This document shows, one piece after another, positions 16,608 to 25,685 of a stretch of DNA of 64,000 nt (positions within the stretch are counted from its first letter, which is position 1; every line of letters begins with the position of its first letter). The DNA is taken from positions 434,001 to 498,000 of the forward strand of contig CAVPBI010000010.1 in assembly GCA_963701735.1 (NCBI GenBank). Reading direction: 5' to 3'. The notes under the pieces were generated by a model. It did not search any database, had not been told where the DNA came from, and saw only the letters and a list, made by a program, of their open reading frames with translations. The DNA comes from CAWABB01 sp963701735 (GTDB taxonomy: Bacteria; Bacteroidota; Ignavibacteria; UBA10030; UBA6906). Made by a program: the position numbers and the translations under genes.

Positions 16608-17718
16608 TTACCCGGTCCCCTTCGCGCTGGAATCCATCAGATACGCCTTGATAAAATCGTCCAGCGCCCCGTCCATCACCCCCTGGACGTTACTGGTTTC
16701 GATGTCGGTCCGATGGTCTTTCACCAGGTTGTAGGGGTGAAAGACATAGGAGCGGATCTGACTGCCCCATTCGATCTTCTTCTTCGTGCTTTCGATCGCG
16801 CTCAGCCGGGCCTCTTCCTCCATCTTCCGCCGCTGATAGAGCTGCGACTTCAGCATCTTCATGGCCCGTTCCCGGTTCTGAAACTGCGAGCGCTCCTGCT
16901 GACAGGCGACGACAATCCCCGTGGGCACATGCGTGATGCGCACGGCCGTCTCAACCTTGTTCACGTTCTGCCCGCCCTTGCCCCCGGCCCGGTACGTGTC
17001 GATCTTGAGATCCACCGGGTTCACTTCGATTGCGACGTCCTCCTCGATCTCGGGATAGACGAACACCGACGCGAAGGAGGTGTGGCGCCGGGCGTTCGAA
17101 TCGAACGGGGAGATCCTGACGAGCCGGTGGACTCCGTTCTCCGCCTTCAGATAGCCGTAGGCGTATTGACCGGTCACTTCAACCGTCGCGCTCTTCACGC
17201 CGGCGCCTTCTCCATCCAGCCTGTCGACCAGCGAGGTGGCGTACCCGTGGCGTTCGCACCAGCGGAGATACATGCGCAGCAGCATCTCGGCCCAGTCCTG
17301 CGCCTCCGTCCCCCCCGCACCCGCATGAATGGTGAGGATTGCGTTGCGGACGTCGTCCTCTCCGCTCAACATGTTGCGGAATTCCAGATCGGCGATCCCC
17401 GAGGCGACGGCCTCAAGCTCGGCCTCAAGATCTCCCGCGAAGGCCGGGTCGTTCGCCTCCTCCGCCAGCTCCATCAGAGAGCCGCCGTCTTCCAGGCGCC
17501 GCTCCAGCCCGCGCCATGATTCGATCCATGTCTTCCGGCCGGCGATCTGCTGCATGACCTTCTGCGCGCCTACGTTGTCGCTCCAGAAATCGGGAGCATG
17601 CGTCTGCTCCTCGAGCTTCGACACCTCGGCTTCCTTCGTGTCCAGGTCAAAGAAACCCCCGGAGCGCCCTGAGGTGTCCGCGGAGTTCGTTCACGCGCGC
17701 TTTCTGGTCTTCAAACAT
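16608..17718 (-). CDS. prfB: Peptide chain release factor 2 (programmed +1 frameshift)
   Basis: RF2 reads UGA and UAA stops. The first 23 codons from the ATG at 17718 end at an in-frame TGA (17647-17649). A +1 shift at CTT TGA continues as DLDTKEAEVSKLEE and on to the stop at 16608, for 369 residues in all. The stop-recognition motif SPF (in RISPFDSNARRHTSF) and the catalytic GGQ (in AGGKGGQNVNK) are both present. The recoding site is the autoregulatory one known from E. coli: low RF2 slows reading of TGA and favours the shift. The start overlaps the stop of the AtuA C-terminal-type gene by eight bases. Confidence 0.95.
17647..17660 (-). promoter_or_regulatory. prfB +1 recoding site
   Basis: Minus strand GGGGG TTT CTT TGA, followed by C. 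The G-run acts as an internal Shine-Dalgarno three bases before the slippery CTT, and TGA C is the poor stop context seen in most prfB genes. This is a true programmed frameshift, unlike the other frame breaks in this window. Confidence 0.93.
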
Positions 17719-18058
17719 TGCCGGACCTTTCCACAACTATCTGTTCTTCGATCTCCAGCTCCATGCGCAGCATGGCCGAGCTGAGCGTCTTTCCCTGGGC
17801 GTCGTGCTTGAGCGAGATGGTGCCTCCGCCGCCAAGGGCGTTGTGAAGCAGGAAGTTGAGCGCCCAGAGGTTGGGAAGCTCGAACCGCTCAACCTTCCCG
17901 AGGGCGATTCCCGCGAAATGCGCCTTGACCCGCTCGGGCGTCAGGTACTTGAGGAGAATGGGGTAATACTCCCGCCGGAGCGCAATGACTCCCACGTTCC
18001 CGGTGTCCCCCTTGTCTCCCGACCGGGCATGCGCGATATCGATCAGCCTGACCTTCAT
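17711..18058 (-). CDS. AtuA-associated small protein (ferredoxin-fold domain)
   Basis: A 115-residue protein matching the C-terminal AtuA-like domain, which in many genomes is either fused to or encoded just after DUF1446/AtuA. It opens MKVRLIDIAHARSGDKGDTGNVG and contains the glycine-rich GGGGTISLKHDAQGK segment, both typical. It overlaps the atuA stop as ATGA. AtuA proteins were named for acyclic terpene use in Pseudomonas, but the biochemical role is not established. There are no other terpene or acyl-CoA carboxylase genes nearby. Confidence 0.8.
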   Translation of the reverse strand: MKVRLIDIAHARSGDKGDTGNVGVIALRREYYPILLKYLTPERVKAHFAGIALGKVERFELPNLWALNFLLHNALGGGGTISLKHDAQGKTLSSAMLRMELEIEEQIVVERSGNV

Positions 18059-19418
18059 GCCTCCTCCACGAGGACCGCAGGCGCAACAGCTGACTTTGCG
18101 ATCAGCGCGGGCCAGAAGGCGATGACGTCAGCGCGGCTTTGGCCTGCCGCCTGCAAAACCGGTGACAGCGGGTGGTCCCGTCAGGATCAAGGGTGCGACC
18201 TCCTTGCCAAACCGCTCGACCGCCGCCCGTTCGTGCGACCGAACCCCCACACGAAGAACCACTTCGTTCAGCTCGCCACGGGTTTCGGCAAGCGGGCCAT
18301 GGCAGGCATTGTGGCCGAGGAACTCCGTCCGGATCTCGTCGAATTCAAGACCCAGGTCGTTCAGGCGGGTGCGGAGGATCCGGTCAGCCGCCTCCGCCTT
18401 CTCCAGTGCGTCCGGCCAGGCATACGTGAGTGTCCCGACGGCGGTGAACCCATCGTGGTACGACATGGACACTTTGTAGAATTCGGTGGATGGGCGGCCC
18501 TTAACTCCGCTTATTCTAACCCGGTTAGATCCTTCCTCCTCAACAAGAATCGACGTAAAATCGGCAACGCAGTCGGGAGTGATGTACGATGTCGGGTCGC
18601 CGATTTCGTACAGCAACTGCTCCTTCACCGTACGCGCCGAAACCAACCCGCCGGTTCCCGGATGCTTGGTGATGACGACCGTCCCGTCCGGCGAAGCCTC
18701 GGCGATGGGGAATCCAATGTGAGCGAGATCCGGAACTGACCGCCAGCCGCCCGAGAAATTGCCTCCGGATGCCTGCCCACCGCACTCCAGGATGTGCCCG
18801 GCAACTGTGCCTGCGGCCGCCCTGTCCCAGTCGTCTTCCGCCCAGCCGAACTCATGCGCCATCGGTGCGAGGGTGAGTCCCGTATCCGTCGTCCTGCCGG
18901 TGATGACGATATGGGCGCCCTGGCGCGAGCGCTTCGACGATCGGGCGAGCCCCGAAATAGACGTTTGCGCTCGTGACGCGGTCAAGCACGGTGGCCGCCG
19001 GGGCGCCGGTTTCCATGTTCTTCAGCTCATGCCCCTTCCCGATCAAAGCGCCCAGCCCTTCCAGGATATCGTCCCCCAGCACCACTCCCACCTTCAATCC
19101 CCTGATGCCCCTCTTCCGTGCGGCGGCAAACACCGCATCCCGGCAGGCGATCGGGTTGACGCCCCCGCCATTGGTGATCAGCACCGTGCCCCGCTCGACA
19201 AGCTCCGGGAGAAGGTCGTCCACCAGCTCCACCAGGTCCACCGCGTATCCAAGCGCCCGGTCCCGACGGCGCTGTTTCTGCATGATGGACATCGTGACTT
19301 CCGCAAGGTAGTCCAGGACGAGGTAGTCCACATGTCCCCGCGTCACCTGGTCCCGGGGGGCGGTCAACAGGTCACCCCAGAACCCCTGCCCGCTCGCGAT
19401 GCGGATGCGATCCTTCAT
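18055..19418 (-). CDS. AtuA-family (DUF1446) protein, two frameshifts
   Basis: A DUF1446/AtuA protein of about 454 residues after correction. The N-terminal part (RIRIASGQGFWGD, LVLDYLAEVTMSIM, NGGGVNPIACRDA) and the part after the break (IVITGRTTDTGLTLAPM, HEFGWAEDDWD, VTGFAGGRPK) are both well conserved. One extra base near 18922 (GCGCCAGGGCG) and one near 18135 (AAAGCCGCGC) break the frame. Corrected, it ends ...VIAFWPALIAKSAVAPAVLVEEA at 18055, overlapping the next gene by four bases. The start is two bases after the aspS stop. The function is unknown; a role in acyl-CoA or terpene breakdown is only family lore. Confidence 0.82.
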
Positions 19419-19420
19419 CT

Positions 19421-21187
19421 TCAGATCACCCGGATGTGAAGTTCCCTCAGCTGCCGGTCGTCCACTTCCGACGGAGAGTCGTCCATCAACGAGACCGCAC
19501 TGGCGGTCTTGGGGAACGCGATCACGTCGCGGATCGACTTCATGCCGGTGAGGACCATGGCGATCCGGTCGAACCCGAAGGCGATCCCTCCGTGCGGCGG
19601 CGCTCCGTAGCGGAACGCCCCGAGGAGGAACCCGAATTTCCTTTGTGCCTCTTCCTCACCGATCCCGAGGAGGGTGAAGATGCGGCTCTGGAGCCCGGTC
19701 TCGTGAATCCTGATGCTGCCTCCGGCGATTTCGTTTCCGTTGAGCACGAGGTCGTAGGCGCGCGCACGCGCGGCTCCGGGATCCGTCTCAAGGAGGCCAA
19801 GATCGTCGGGATGCGGAGACGTGAACGGATGATGCACCGCCACAAACCGATTCTCCTCCTCGCTGAACTCCAGCAGCGGGAAGTCCGTCACCCACAGCAT
19901 CCTGTCTTCGCTTTCCTGGATCAGGTTCAGCCGTCGCCCCATCTCAAGACGGATCGTGCCCAGGATCGTGTACGCCTTCTGCCACGTGTCGGAGACCATC
20001 AGGATAAGGTCGCCGCGTCCGGCTGCGGTGGTGGTGACGATCGCGTTCACGAGATCCTTCCCGAGGAACTTCTCGATCGCCGTCTCCGGTCCGTTCTCAG
20101 TCACCTTGATGTAAGCGAGTCCGCCCGCGCCGAGGCTCTTCGCATAGTCGACGAGGTTGTCCATCTGATTCCGTGTGAAGGCGGCGCCGCCAGGGACGAC
20201 GAATGCGGCAACCACTCCACCCTTCTGGACGACGTCGGCGAAGACCCTGAAGCCGGATTCCTTCACGAGGTCGTTCAGGCGTGTGAACGTCAGTCCGAAT
20301 CTCGTGTCGGGTTTGTCGCTCCCGTAGGTCTCCATGGCCTCTGTGTACGTGAGGCGGGGCAGCGGGAGCTGGATCTTCTTCCCTTTCACCTCCTCGAACA
20401 TCCGGGCCATGAGGCCTTCCGCCAGCGCATAGACGTCCTCCTCGTCGACGAACGACATCTCCACGTCGATCTGGGTGAACTCAGGCTGCCGGTCCGCGCG
20501 GAGGTCCTCGTCCCGGAAGCATTTCACGACCTGGACGTACCGGTCAAATCCCGACACCATCAGGATCTGTTTGTAGGTTTGCGGCGACTGGGGAAGCGCG
20601 TAGAACTTCCCGCGGTGAACGCGGCTGGGAACGAGGTAGTCCCTCGCCCCTTCCGGCGTGCTCTTCATGAGGACGGGCGTTTCGATCTCGACGAATCCCC
20701 GCTCGTCAAAATACGCGTGCGTGAGCTGGTACATCCGGTGGCGCGTGATCAGGTTCTGTTGCAGTTCCGGTCGCCTGAGGTCCAGGTACCTGTAGCGCAG
20801 GCGGATGTCCTCGTTGGTCTCGATCTTGTCCTCAATGGGAAACGGGGGCGTTTCAGCTTTGTTCAGAATGGCGATGTCGTGCGCCAGGATGTCGATGTCA
20901 CCCGTCGCAATGCTGCCGTTCCTGGTCCCGTCGGGGCGCAGCTCGACGGTCCCGGTGACCGTGAGGACATACTCGCCGCGGACTCCCTCGGCGACCGCAT
21001 GCGCGGCCGGGCCCTTCTGGGGATTGAAGACGACCTGGGTCTTGCCGTAGCGATCCCGCAGATCCACGAAAATGACCCCCCCGAGGTCGCGGCGCACGTC
21101 CACCCAGCCATTCAGTGTCACCGTCTGGCCTACGTGGGCAGGCCGGAGTTCTCCGCAGGTATGCGTCCGCTTGCGAAAGGAAGCCAC
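19421..21187 (-). CDS. aspS: Aspartyl-tRNA synthetase
   Basis: A 588-residue class IIb synthetase that charges tRNA-Asp. It has the N-terminal OB anticodon-binding domain (HVGQTVTLNGWVDVRRDLGG), motif 2 (FRDEDLRADRQPEFTQIDVEMSF), the bacterial GAD insertion (about residues 290-420) and motif 3 (GIAFGFDRIAMVLTG). I choose the GTG at 21187, with GGAG seven bases upstream. A longer open frame would add 57 residues rich in Cys and Leu that are not part of the family. A promoter stands 50 bases upstream. It leads the aspS-atuA-prfB-lolCED run. Confidence 0.95.
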   Translation of the reverse strand: MASFRKRTHTCGELRPAHVGQTVTLNGWVDVRRDLGGVIFVDLRDRYGKTQVVFNPQKGPAAHAVAEGVRGEYVLTVTGTVELRPDGTRNGSIATGDIDILAHDIAILNKAETPPFPIEDKIETNEDIRLRYRYLDLRRPELQQNLITRHRMYQLTHAYFDERGFVEIETPVLMKSTPEGARDYLVPSRVHRGKFYALPQSPQTYKQILMVSGFDRYVQVVKCFRDEDLRADRQPEFTQIDVEMSFVDEEDVYALAEGLMARMFEEVKGKKIQLPLPRLTYTEAMETYGSDKPDTRFGLTFTRLNDLVKESGFRVFADVVQKGGVVAAFVVPGGAAFTRNQMDNLVDYAKSLGAGGLAYIKVTENGPETAIEKFLGKDLVNAIVTTTAAGRGDLILMVSDTWQKAYTILGTIRLEMGRRLNLIQESEDRMLWVTDFPLLEFSEEENRFVAVHHPFTSPHPDDLGLLETDPGAARARAYDLVLNGNEIAGGSIRIHETGLQSRIFTLLGIGEEEAQRKFGFLLGAFRYGAPPHGGIAFGFDRIAMVLTGMKSIRDVIAFPKTASAVSLMDDSPSEVDDRQLRELHIRVI

Positions 21188-21236
21188 TTTGGTCTCCGAT
21201 GGTCTAAAACGCGCGTTACCGAAAGGATTAATTGAT

Positions 21237-21265
21237 ATGATACAGAAAAGGCCGTTGAGTATCAA
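21237..21265 (-). promoter_or_regulatory. Promoter for aspS operon
   Basis: Minus strand TTGATA, 17 nt, TATCAT. It also fits the Bacteroidota form (TTG, 20 nt, TATCATAT). It is divergent from the promoter of the HEAT-cyclophilin gene about 20 nt away. Confidence 0.5.
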
Positions 21266-21283
21266 TGAAACGCGGCACAGGAC

Positions 21284-21314
21284 TTGCACCACCGCGGCCA
21301 ATATCCTACCTTTT
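21284..21314 (+). promoter_or_regulatory. Bacteroidota-type promoter, HEAT-cyclophilin gene
   Basis: TTG at 21284, 20 nt, then TACCTTTT followed by TG, close to TAnnTTTG. The expected start is near 21321, giving a leader of about 46 nt. Confidence 0.5.
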
Positions 21315-21366
21315 TGCGGGCACAGACCTGCCACCCCGGGTCTCAGACACAGGCACACACCATTCT

Positions 21367-23470
21367 ATGACATCCCGCAGACTCCTCCCTTTCCTCCTTC
21401 CTCTTCTCCTTCTGCATGCGGCCCAAAGCCCCGCACAGGAGTTGACGCCGGAGGCCAGGCGCCAGAGGCAGGACAAGCTCGAGACCATCCTGAGAATTCA
21501 GGACCTCAGAACGCCTCATGACGGCGGGCTCGTGAGCGCGTTGAGCGACCCCGACCCGGTCGTCAGAGAGCGCGCCGCCTTCGCCTTCGGCAGCCTCCAG
21601 GATTCGGCGGTCATTGGTCCGCTGACCGGAATGCTGACCGAAGATTCGCCCGAGATCCAGGACGTTGCCGCGTTCGCCCTGGGGCAGACCGGCACCGTGT
21701 TGAGTCAACGCGCGAGGGAGCAGCTCGAGTACGATCTCATCTGGAAACGCCTTCCGTCTACCACGGCGCGTGACCGCCTGATCGAAGAGATCGGAAGGTT
21801 CGGCACGGCGGCCGGACTCAATGACCTCCTCGTGACTGTCGGCAACACCTATCCTCTCGCTTCCACGCGCGCCGTCACCATGGCCATCGCGCGCTTCGCA
21901 GTGCGCGGCATTACCTCCGACGACGCGGTGCGGTACCTTCTGAGATTCATCAACCCGGCAGAAACGGTTCCATGGGAGACGGCGTATGCATTCCAGCGCA
22001 TCGGCGACCATCCGCTTGTGCGGACCTACATGGAAGAGATCGTGCTGTTGTGGCGAAGCCCCGACCCGCTGGTCCGACTGAACATCGCGGTCTTGCTCGG
22101 CAAGCTGAAGGACGCGAGGACATCGGCAGTTCCACTGGACAGGTTGGCGCGGTACGACGCCGACTGGCGGGTTCGCGTCGCGGCGCTGCGCGCGCTCGCC
22201 CAACTCCCTCTCGATCAGACTCCCGCCGCGCTGGACGTCTACAGGGAGTCGTTCTTCAACGAACGACACTCCATCGCGGTCACGGCAATCGCATCGCTCC
22301 CGGCGGGGGCCGTGCGCGCAGCGAAGGACCACGCCGTCTGCGCCGAAATCCTGAACCAGCTTTCCGTCATCGCGCGGAACGACGCGCGCAACTTCGAGCC
22401 GGAGCTTCAGGGGGAAGCTGCGATCGCGCTGGCGAAGATCGAAGGCCAGGATGCACTGCCGCTCCTGCGCTCCCTGCGCACGGCGGATCCGCGTGCCCGG
22501 TCACGCCTTGCGACCGCGTATGCCGCGACCGGGGATACGGCGGCGATCGCGGACCTCGAGCGGCTGGCTGACGACAAGATCCCGGCCGTCGCCGTCGCAG
22601 CATTTGAAGGGATGAGAGACCTCGTCCGCATGCACCCGGCGGCTCGTGAACTCGCCGGGCGCGCACACGCCTCGCTCCTCATCGGGATCGACGACACCGA
22701 CCCCGCGGTCATCGCGACGTGCGCGGAGATCCTGAGCGATTCCCTTCTCCGCCAACCTGCCAGCGTCGTCCGGCTTGTGGACGCCCTTGGCGCGCTCCGT
22801 TCCCCGGCCGACCTGGACGCGAAACTGTCGGTCATCGCAGCGCTCGGCACGCTCGGCGACCAGCGCGCGATCGCAAGCCTGCAGACACTCCTGGACGACG
22901 TCGAGCCCGCTGTGGGAAAAGCAGCCGCGGCGGCCCTCGCACGCCTCACAGGGTCGGATTATGCAAGGCAGGTCCCGTACCGCCAGCCGGGGTATGTCGA
23001 CTTCGACTTCGAGTTCCTTGCGGGGCTGCCCGATGTGGTGCCCGTCCGGTTTGAGACGGTCCGCGGAACCTTCACCGCCGACCTGTACCCCCGGATCGCC
23101 CCGTTCACTGTCATGAACTTCCTGAAGCTGGCCGAGCGACGGCGGCTGTTCGACGGGATCGCATTCCACCGCGTGGTTCCGACGTTTGTCGCACAGGGAG
23201 GCGACCCGCGGGAGGACGGCTGGGGCGGACCGGGGTATTCTATCCGGTCGGAGTTCTCACCCCGAACCTACGGAACGGGGACGCCTCGGGATGGCATCCT
23301 CAGGGAAGGACACCGAGGGGTCTCAGTTCTTCGTCACCCAATCCCCCCAGCCGCACCTCGACGGAAGATACACAATCTTCGGGCAGGTGACGAGCGGGCA
23401 GGATGTCGTGGATCGATTGCAGATCGGAGACCGGCTTCAGGGGGCGAGGGTCGCGATGCCCCCGGAGTGA
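21367..23470 (+). CDS. HEAT-repeat protein with C-terminal cyclophilin domain (frameshifted)
   Basis: The start ATG at 21367 gives a signal peptide (MTSRRLLPFLLPLLLLHAA). About residues 40-540 are HEAT-like helical repeats (AAFAFGSLQD, ALGQTG, VRVAALRALAQLP, ALGTLGDQRAIASL). A cyclophilin-type peptidyl-prolyl isomerase domain follows (FETVRGTFTADLYP, FHRVVPTFVAQGGDPREDG, then GMASSGKDTEGSQFFVT and PHLDGRYTIFGQV). The frame breaks near 23284 in ACGCCTCGGG; removing one base restores TLGMASSG and a stop at 23470, for about 700 residues. The protein is likely periplasmic and could use the HEAT scaffold to bind folding clients. As written, the zero frame runs on to nonsense. Confidence 0.85.
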
Positions 23471-23496
23471 CTGCTCCGGGAGGGGGGCGAAACAGC

Positions 23497-23535
23497 GCCG
23501 CCCGGGGTGAACCTGTGAAGGTCGCCCCGGGCGGC
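23497..23535. terminator. Strong GC hairpin between convergent genes
   Basis: GCCGCCCGGGG (23497-23507) pairs perfectly with CCCCGGGCGGC (23525-23535), and the loop holds a further ACCT/AGGT pair. It lies between the cyclophilin stop (23470) and the fasciclin stop (23560), so it may serve both genes. It has no long U-tract. Confidence 0.6.
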
Positions 23536-23559
23536 GGCACGCATCGACGTAGAAGCGTC

Positions 23560-24067
23560 TTAGTACTTGGTGGTTTTCTTCGGCGGCATGAGCACGCTGT
23601 CGATCACATGGATCACGCCGTTTGTCGCTTCAATATCAGCCTTGACGACGGTCGCCTTGTTGATCATGACCTTCCCGTCCTTCACGGCCACTTTCACCTT
23701 GCTGCCCTCGACGGTTCCCGCTTCGGTGAGCTTCACGACCTGGGCCGAACGGACGTCTCCGGCAACGACATGGTACAGGAGCACTCTCTTGAGCTCTTCC
23801 TTGTTCTTCAGAAGGGCGTCAAGATCGGCCTTCGGGACCTTCGCAAACGCCTCGTCCGTGGGCGCGAAGACCGTGAACGGTCCCTTCCCCTTCAACGTTT
23901 CGAGGCTGCATGAGCCCTGCTTCCGTCAGCGCGGTGGCAAGGGTCTTGAAAGACCCGGCCGCAACAGCAGTTTCAACAATGTCCTTCTTTGATTCTTTTC
24001 CGTCGCCAGCGTGAGCGGCGGGCGGGGCGATCAGAGCGGCAAGTGCAACGAGCAACAGACCCTTCAT
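23560..24067 (-). CDS. Secreted fasciclin-domain protein (frameshifted)
   Basis: A single FAS1/beta-Ig-H3 domain protein of about 168 residues after correction. The ATG at 24067 has GGAG seven bases upstream and gives a signal peptide (MKGLLLVALAALIAPPAAHA). The FAS1 motifs TLATALTEAGL, LKGKGPFTVFAPTDEAF, VLLYHVVAGDV and GVIHVIDSVLMPP are all present. The frame breaks near 23904 in CAGCCTCGAA; removing one base joins the halves. FAS1 domains mediate adhesion; single-domain bacterial forms are secreted and of unclear role. It is transcribed alone. Confidence 0.85.
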
Positions 24068-24233
24068 GTATGTCTCCATATGTGTTGGCGCGATTATGAA
24101 CTGTACTTGTTGAACCATTCCGCGCCACCGGGAGTTCCACGCACGATATCCCAATTGCGGGAACTTTTCACCGTCACCGTGTGTTGCGAGGCAGCCACGC
24201 CACCGGCTTCATGAAGTCTCCTTCTTCCGCGCC

Positions 24234-24270
24234 CAAAAAAAACGCCGCGCCCTACCCCCTGACGCGGCGT
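24234..24270 (-). terminator. Rho-independent terminator after M16 operon
   Basis: ACGCCGCG (24242-24249) pairs with CGCGGCGT (24263-24270). On the minus strand the hairpin is followed by eight T residues. It lies 20 nt after the stop of the second M16 peptidase gene. Confidence 0.9.
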
Positions 24271-24291
24271 GTTGGACCGCCTTCAAGCCCC

Positions 24292-25671
24292 TCAGTTCAT
24301 GATCTTTCCGTACGGAGCCACCTGCTTCTCGATCGCCTTCCGGTCCCCGACGATGACGATGGTCATGTCCGTGTCGCGAATCTGGTCGTTCATGATCGTG
24401 CGCACCTCCTCCGGCGTCACGGCATGAATCGTCTTCACGGCGTCGGTGAGATACGAGTGCGGAAGGCCGTGCAGATCCAGAAACTGCATCTGCGCGATGA
24501 TGGACGCAGGGTTGGAATTCTGCAGCACAAATCCCCCGGCCAGGTAGTTCTTGATTGCGGCCAGCTCGGCTTCGGGCGGGGCTTCCGCCTGAAGACGGTC
24601 GATCTCGTAGAAGATCTCCTTCAGCGACGCCCCGGTGACGGGCGTCGATACGTCCGCCGATTCCACCCAGTGCGCCGACCGGTACGCAGACGAGACGGCG
24701 CTGCTCGGCGAATAGGTGTATCCCTTGTTCTCGCGGATGTTGGCCGTGATCCGCGAGCTGAAGGATCCTCCCAGCAGCGCATTGGTGACCAGGAGCGAAC
24801 GGTAGTTACCCTGCGACGGGTCTTTCACAGGAAGGCCCATCATGATGGTGGACTGCGGCGCCCCGGGGCGGTCCACCAGATAGATTGACCGGCTGGAGAA
24901 CGGCTTCGCCGCTGCAAGCGTCGGTTCGGCTCCCTTCTTCCATGCGCCGAATGCCTTGCGGATCGCTTCCTCCATCTTCTTCGCGTCAAACATCCCCGCG
25001 ACATAGACGTGGGTGCGCGCCCCGCCGAACTGCTCCCCGTAGAAGCGCTTCACGTCATCCAGCGTGAACCCGCGCACCATGTCGTCGGTCGGGAGATCCC
25101 TGCCCTGGGGGAAGCCCTTGTACAGAACCCTGGTGAACGCGACCTGGCCCAGGACTCTCGGCTGCGTCCGCATGATGGCGAGCTGGCGAAGCTGGTCGGC
25201 CTTGATCCGCTCGAGCTCGGTCGCGGGAAACGCGGGGTTCATCACCACATCCGCCACAAGCCCCATGAAGGCGGATGCAAATTCCGAAAGCACCGCGCCT
25301 CCGACGAGCGTGCGCTCCCCCGTCACGGCGACGGTAACATCACCGCCCATGCCGGCGGCGTCTTCCGCGATCTGTTTCGCAGAACGCGTCGCGGTCCCCT
25401 CCTTGAGGAGCGTGCCCACGACGTCTGCCAGGCCTCCCTCGGCGTCTGTCTCATTGTAGTTGCCGGCGAAGACCGCGACGCTCACCGCCACCTTCGGAAT
25501 CGACCCGTAGGGGACAAGCGTTGCGCGAATGCCGTTGTCGAGCGTGAACGTCGTGGATGCGGGGAGGGTGAAATCCTTCTGGGTTCCGCCCTCGGGGGGC
25601 GACTGCTTTTGCGAAAGTGCCGGGGCGGCGAGAACCCCCAGCAGCGCGAGAACTGCAACGATCGTTTTCAT
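24292..25671 (-). CDS. M16-family peptidase-like protein, inactive subunit
   Basis: A 459-residue exported protein (signal peptide to about residue 20) with both halves of the M16/pitrilysin fold. The place where HxxEH should stand reads GGLADVVGT, so the zinc site is absent. The segment RENKGYTYSPSSA, the glycine-rich LLGGSFSSRI and the R/Y pair typical of the substrate-binding beta subunit are kept. It most likely forms a heterodimer with the catalytic partner encoded just upstream, as in other paired M16B proteases. The ATG at 25671 was chosen; the two genes are 14 bases apart. Confidence 0.88.
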   Translation of the reverse strand: MKTIVAVLALLGVLAAPALSQKQSPPEGGTQKDFTLPASTTFTLDNGIRATLVPYGSIPKVAVSVAVFAGNYNETDAEGGLADVVGTLLKEGTATRSAKQIAEDAAGMGGDVTVAVTGERTLVGGAVLSEFASAFMGLVADVVMNPAFPATELERIKADQLRQLAIMRTQPRVLGQVAFTRVLYKGFPQGRDLPTDDMVRGFTLDDVKRFYGEQFGGARTHVYVAGMFDAKKMEEAIRKAFGAWKKGAEPTLAAAKPFSSRSIYLVDRPGAPQSTIMMGLPVKDPSQGNYRSLLVTNALLGGSFSSRITANIRENKGYTYSPSSAVSSAYRSAHWVESADVSTPVTGASLKEIFYEIDRLQAEAPPEAELAAIKNYLAGGFVLQNSNPASIIAQMQFLDLHGLPHSYLTDAVKTIHAVTPEEVRTIMNDQIRDTDMTIVIVGDRKAIEKQVAPYGKIMN

Positions 25672-25685
25672 GACTGGGAGTCTCC

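Noticed and set aside
23285..23913. Extension of the cyclophilin frame to 882 residues
   Set aside because: After 23284 the zero frame loses all similarity, while the next frame holds the rest of the cyclophilin domain and a stop at 23470.
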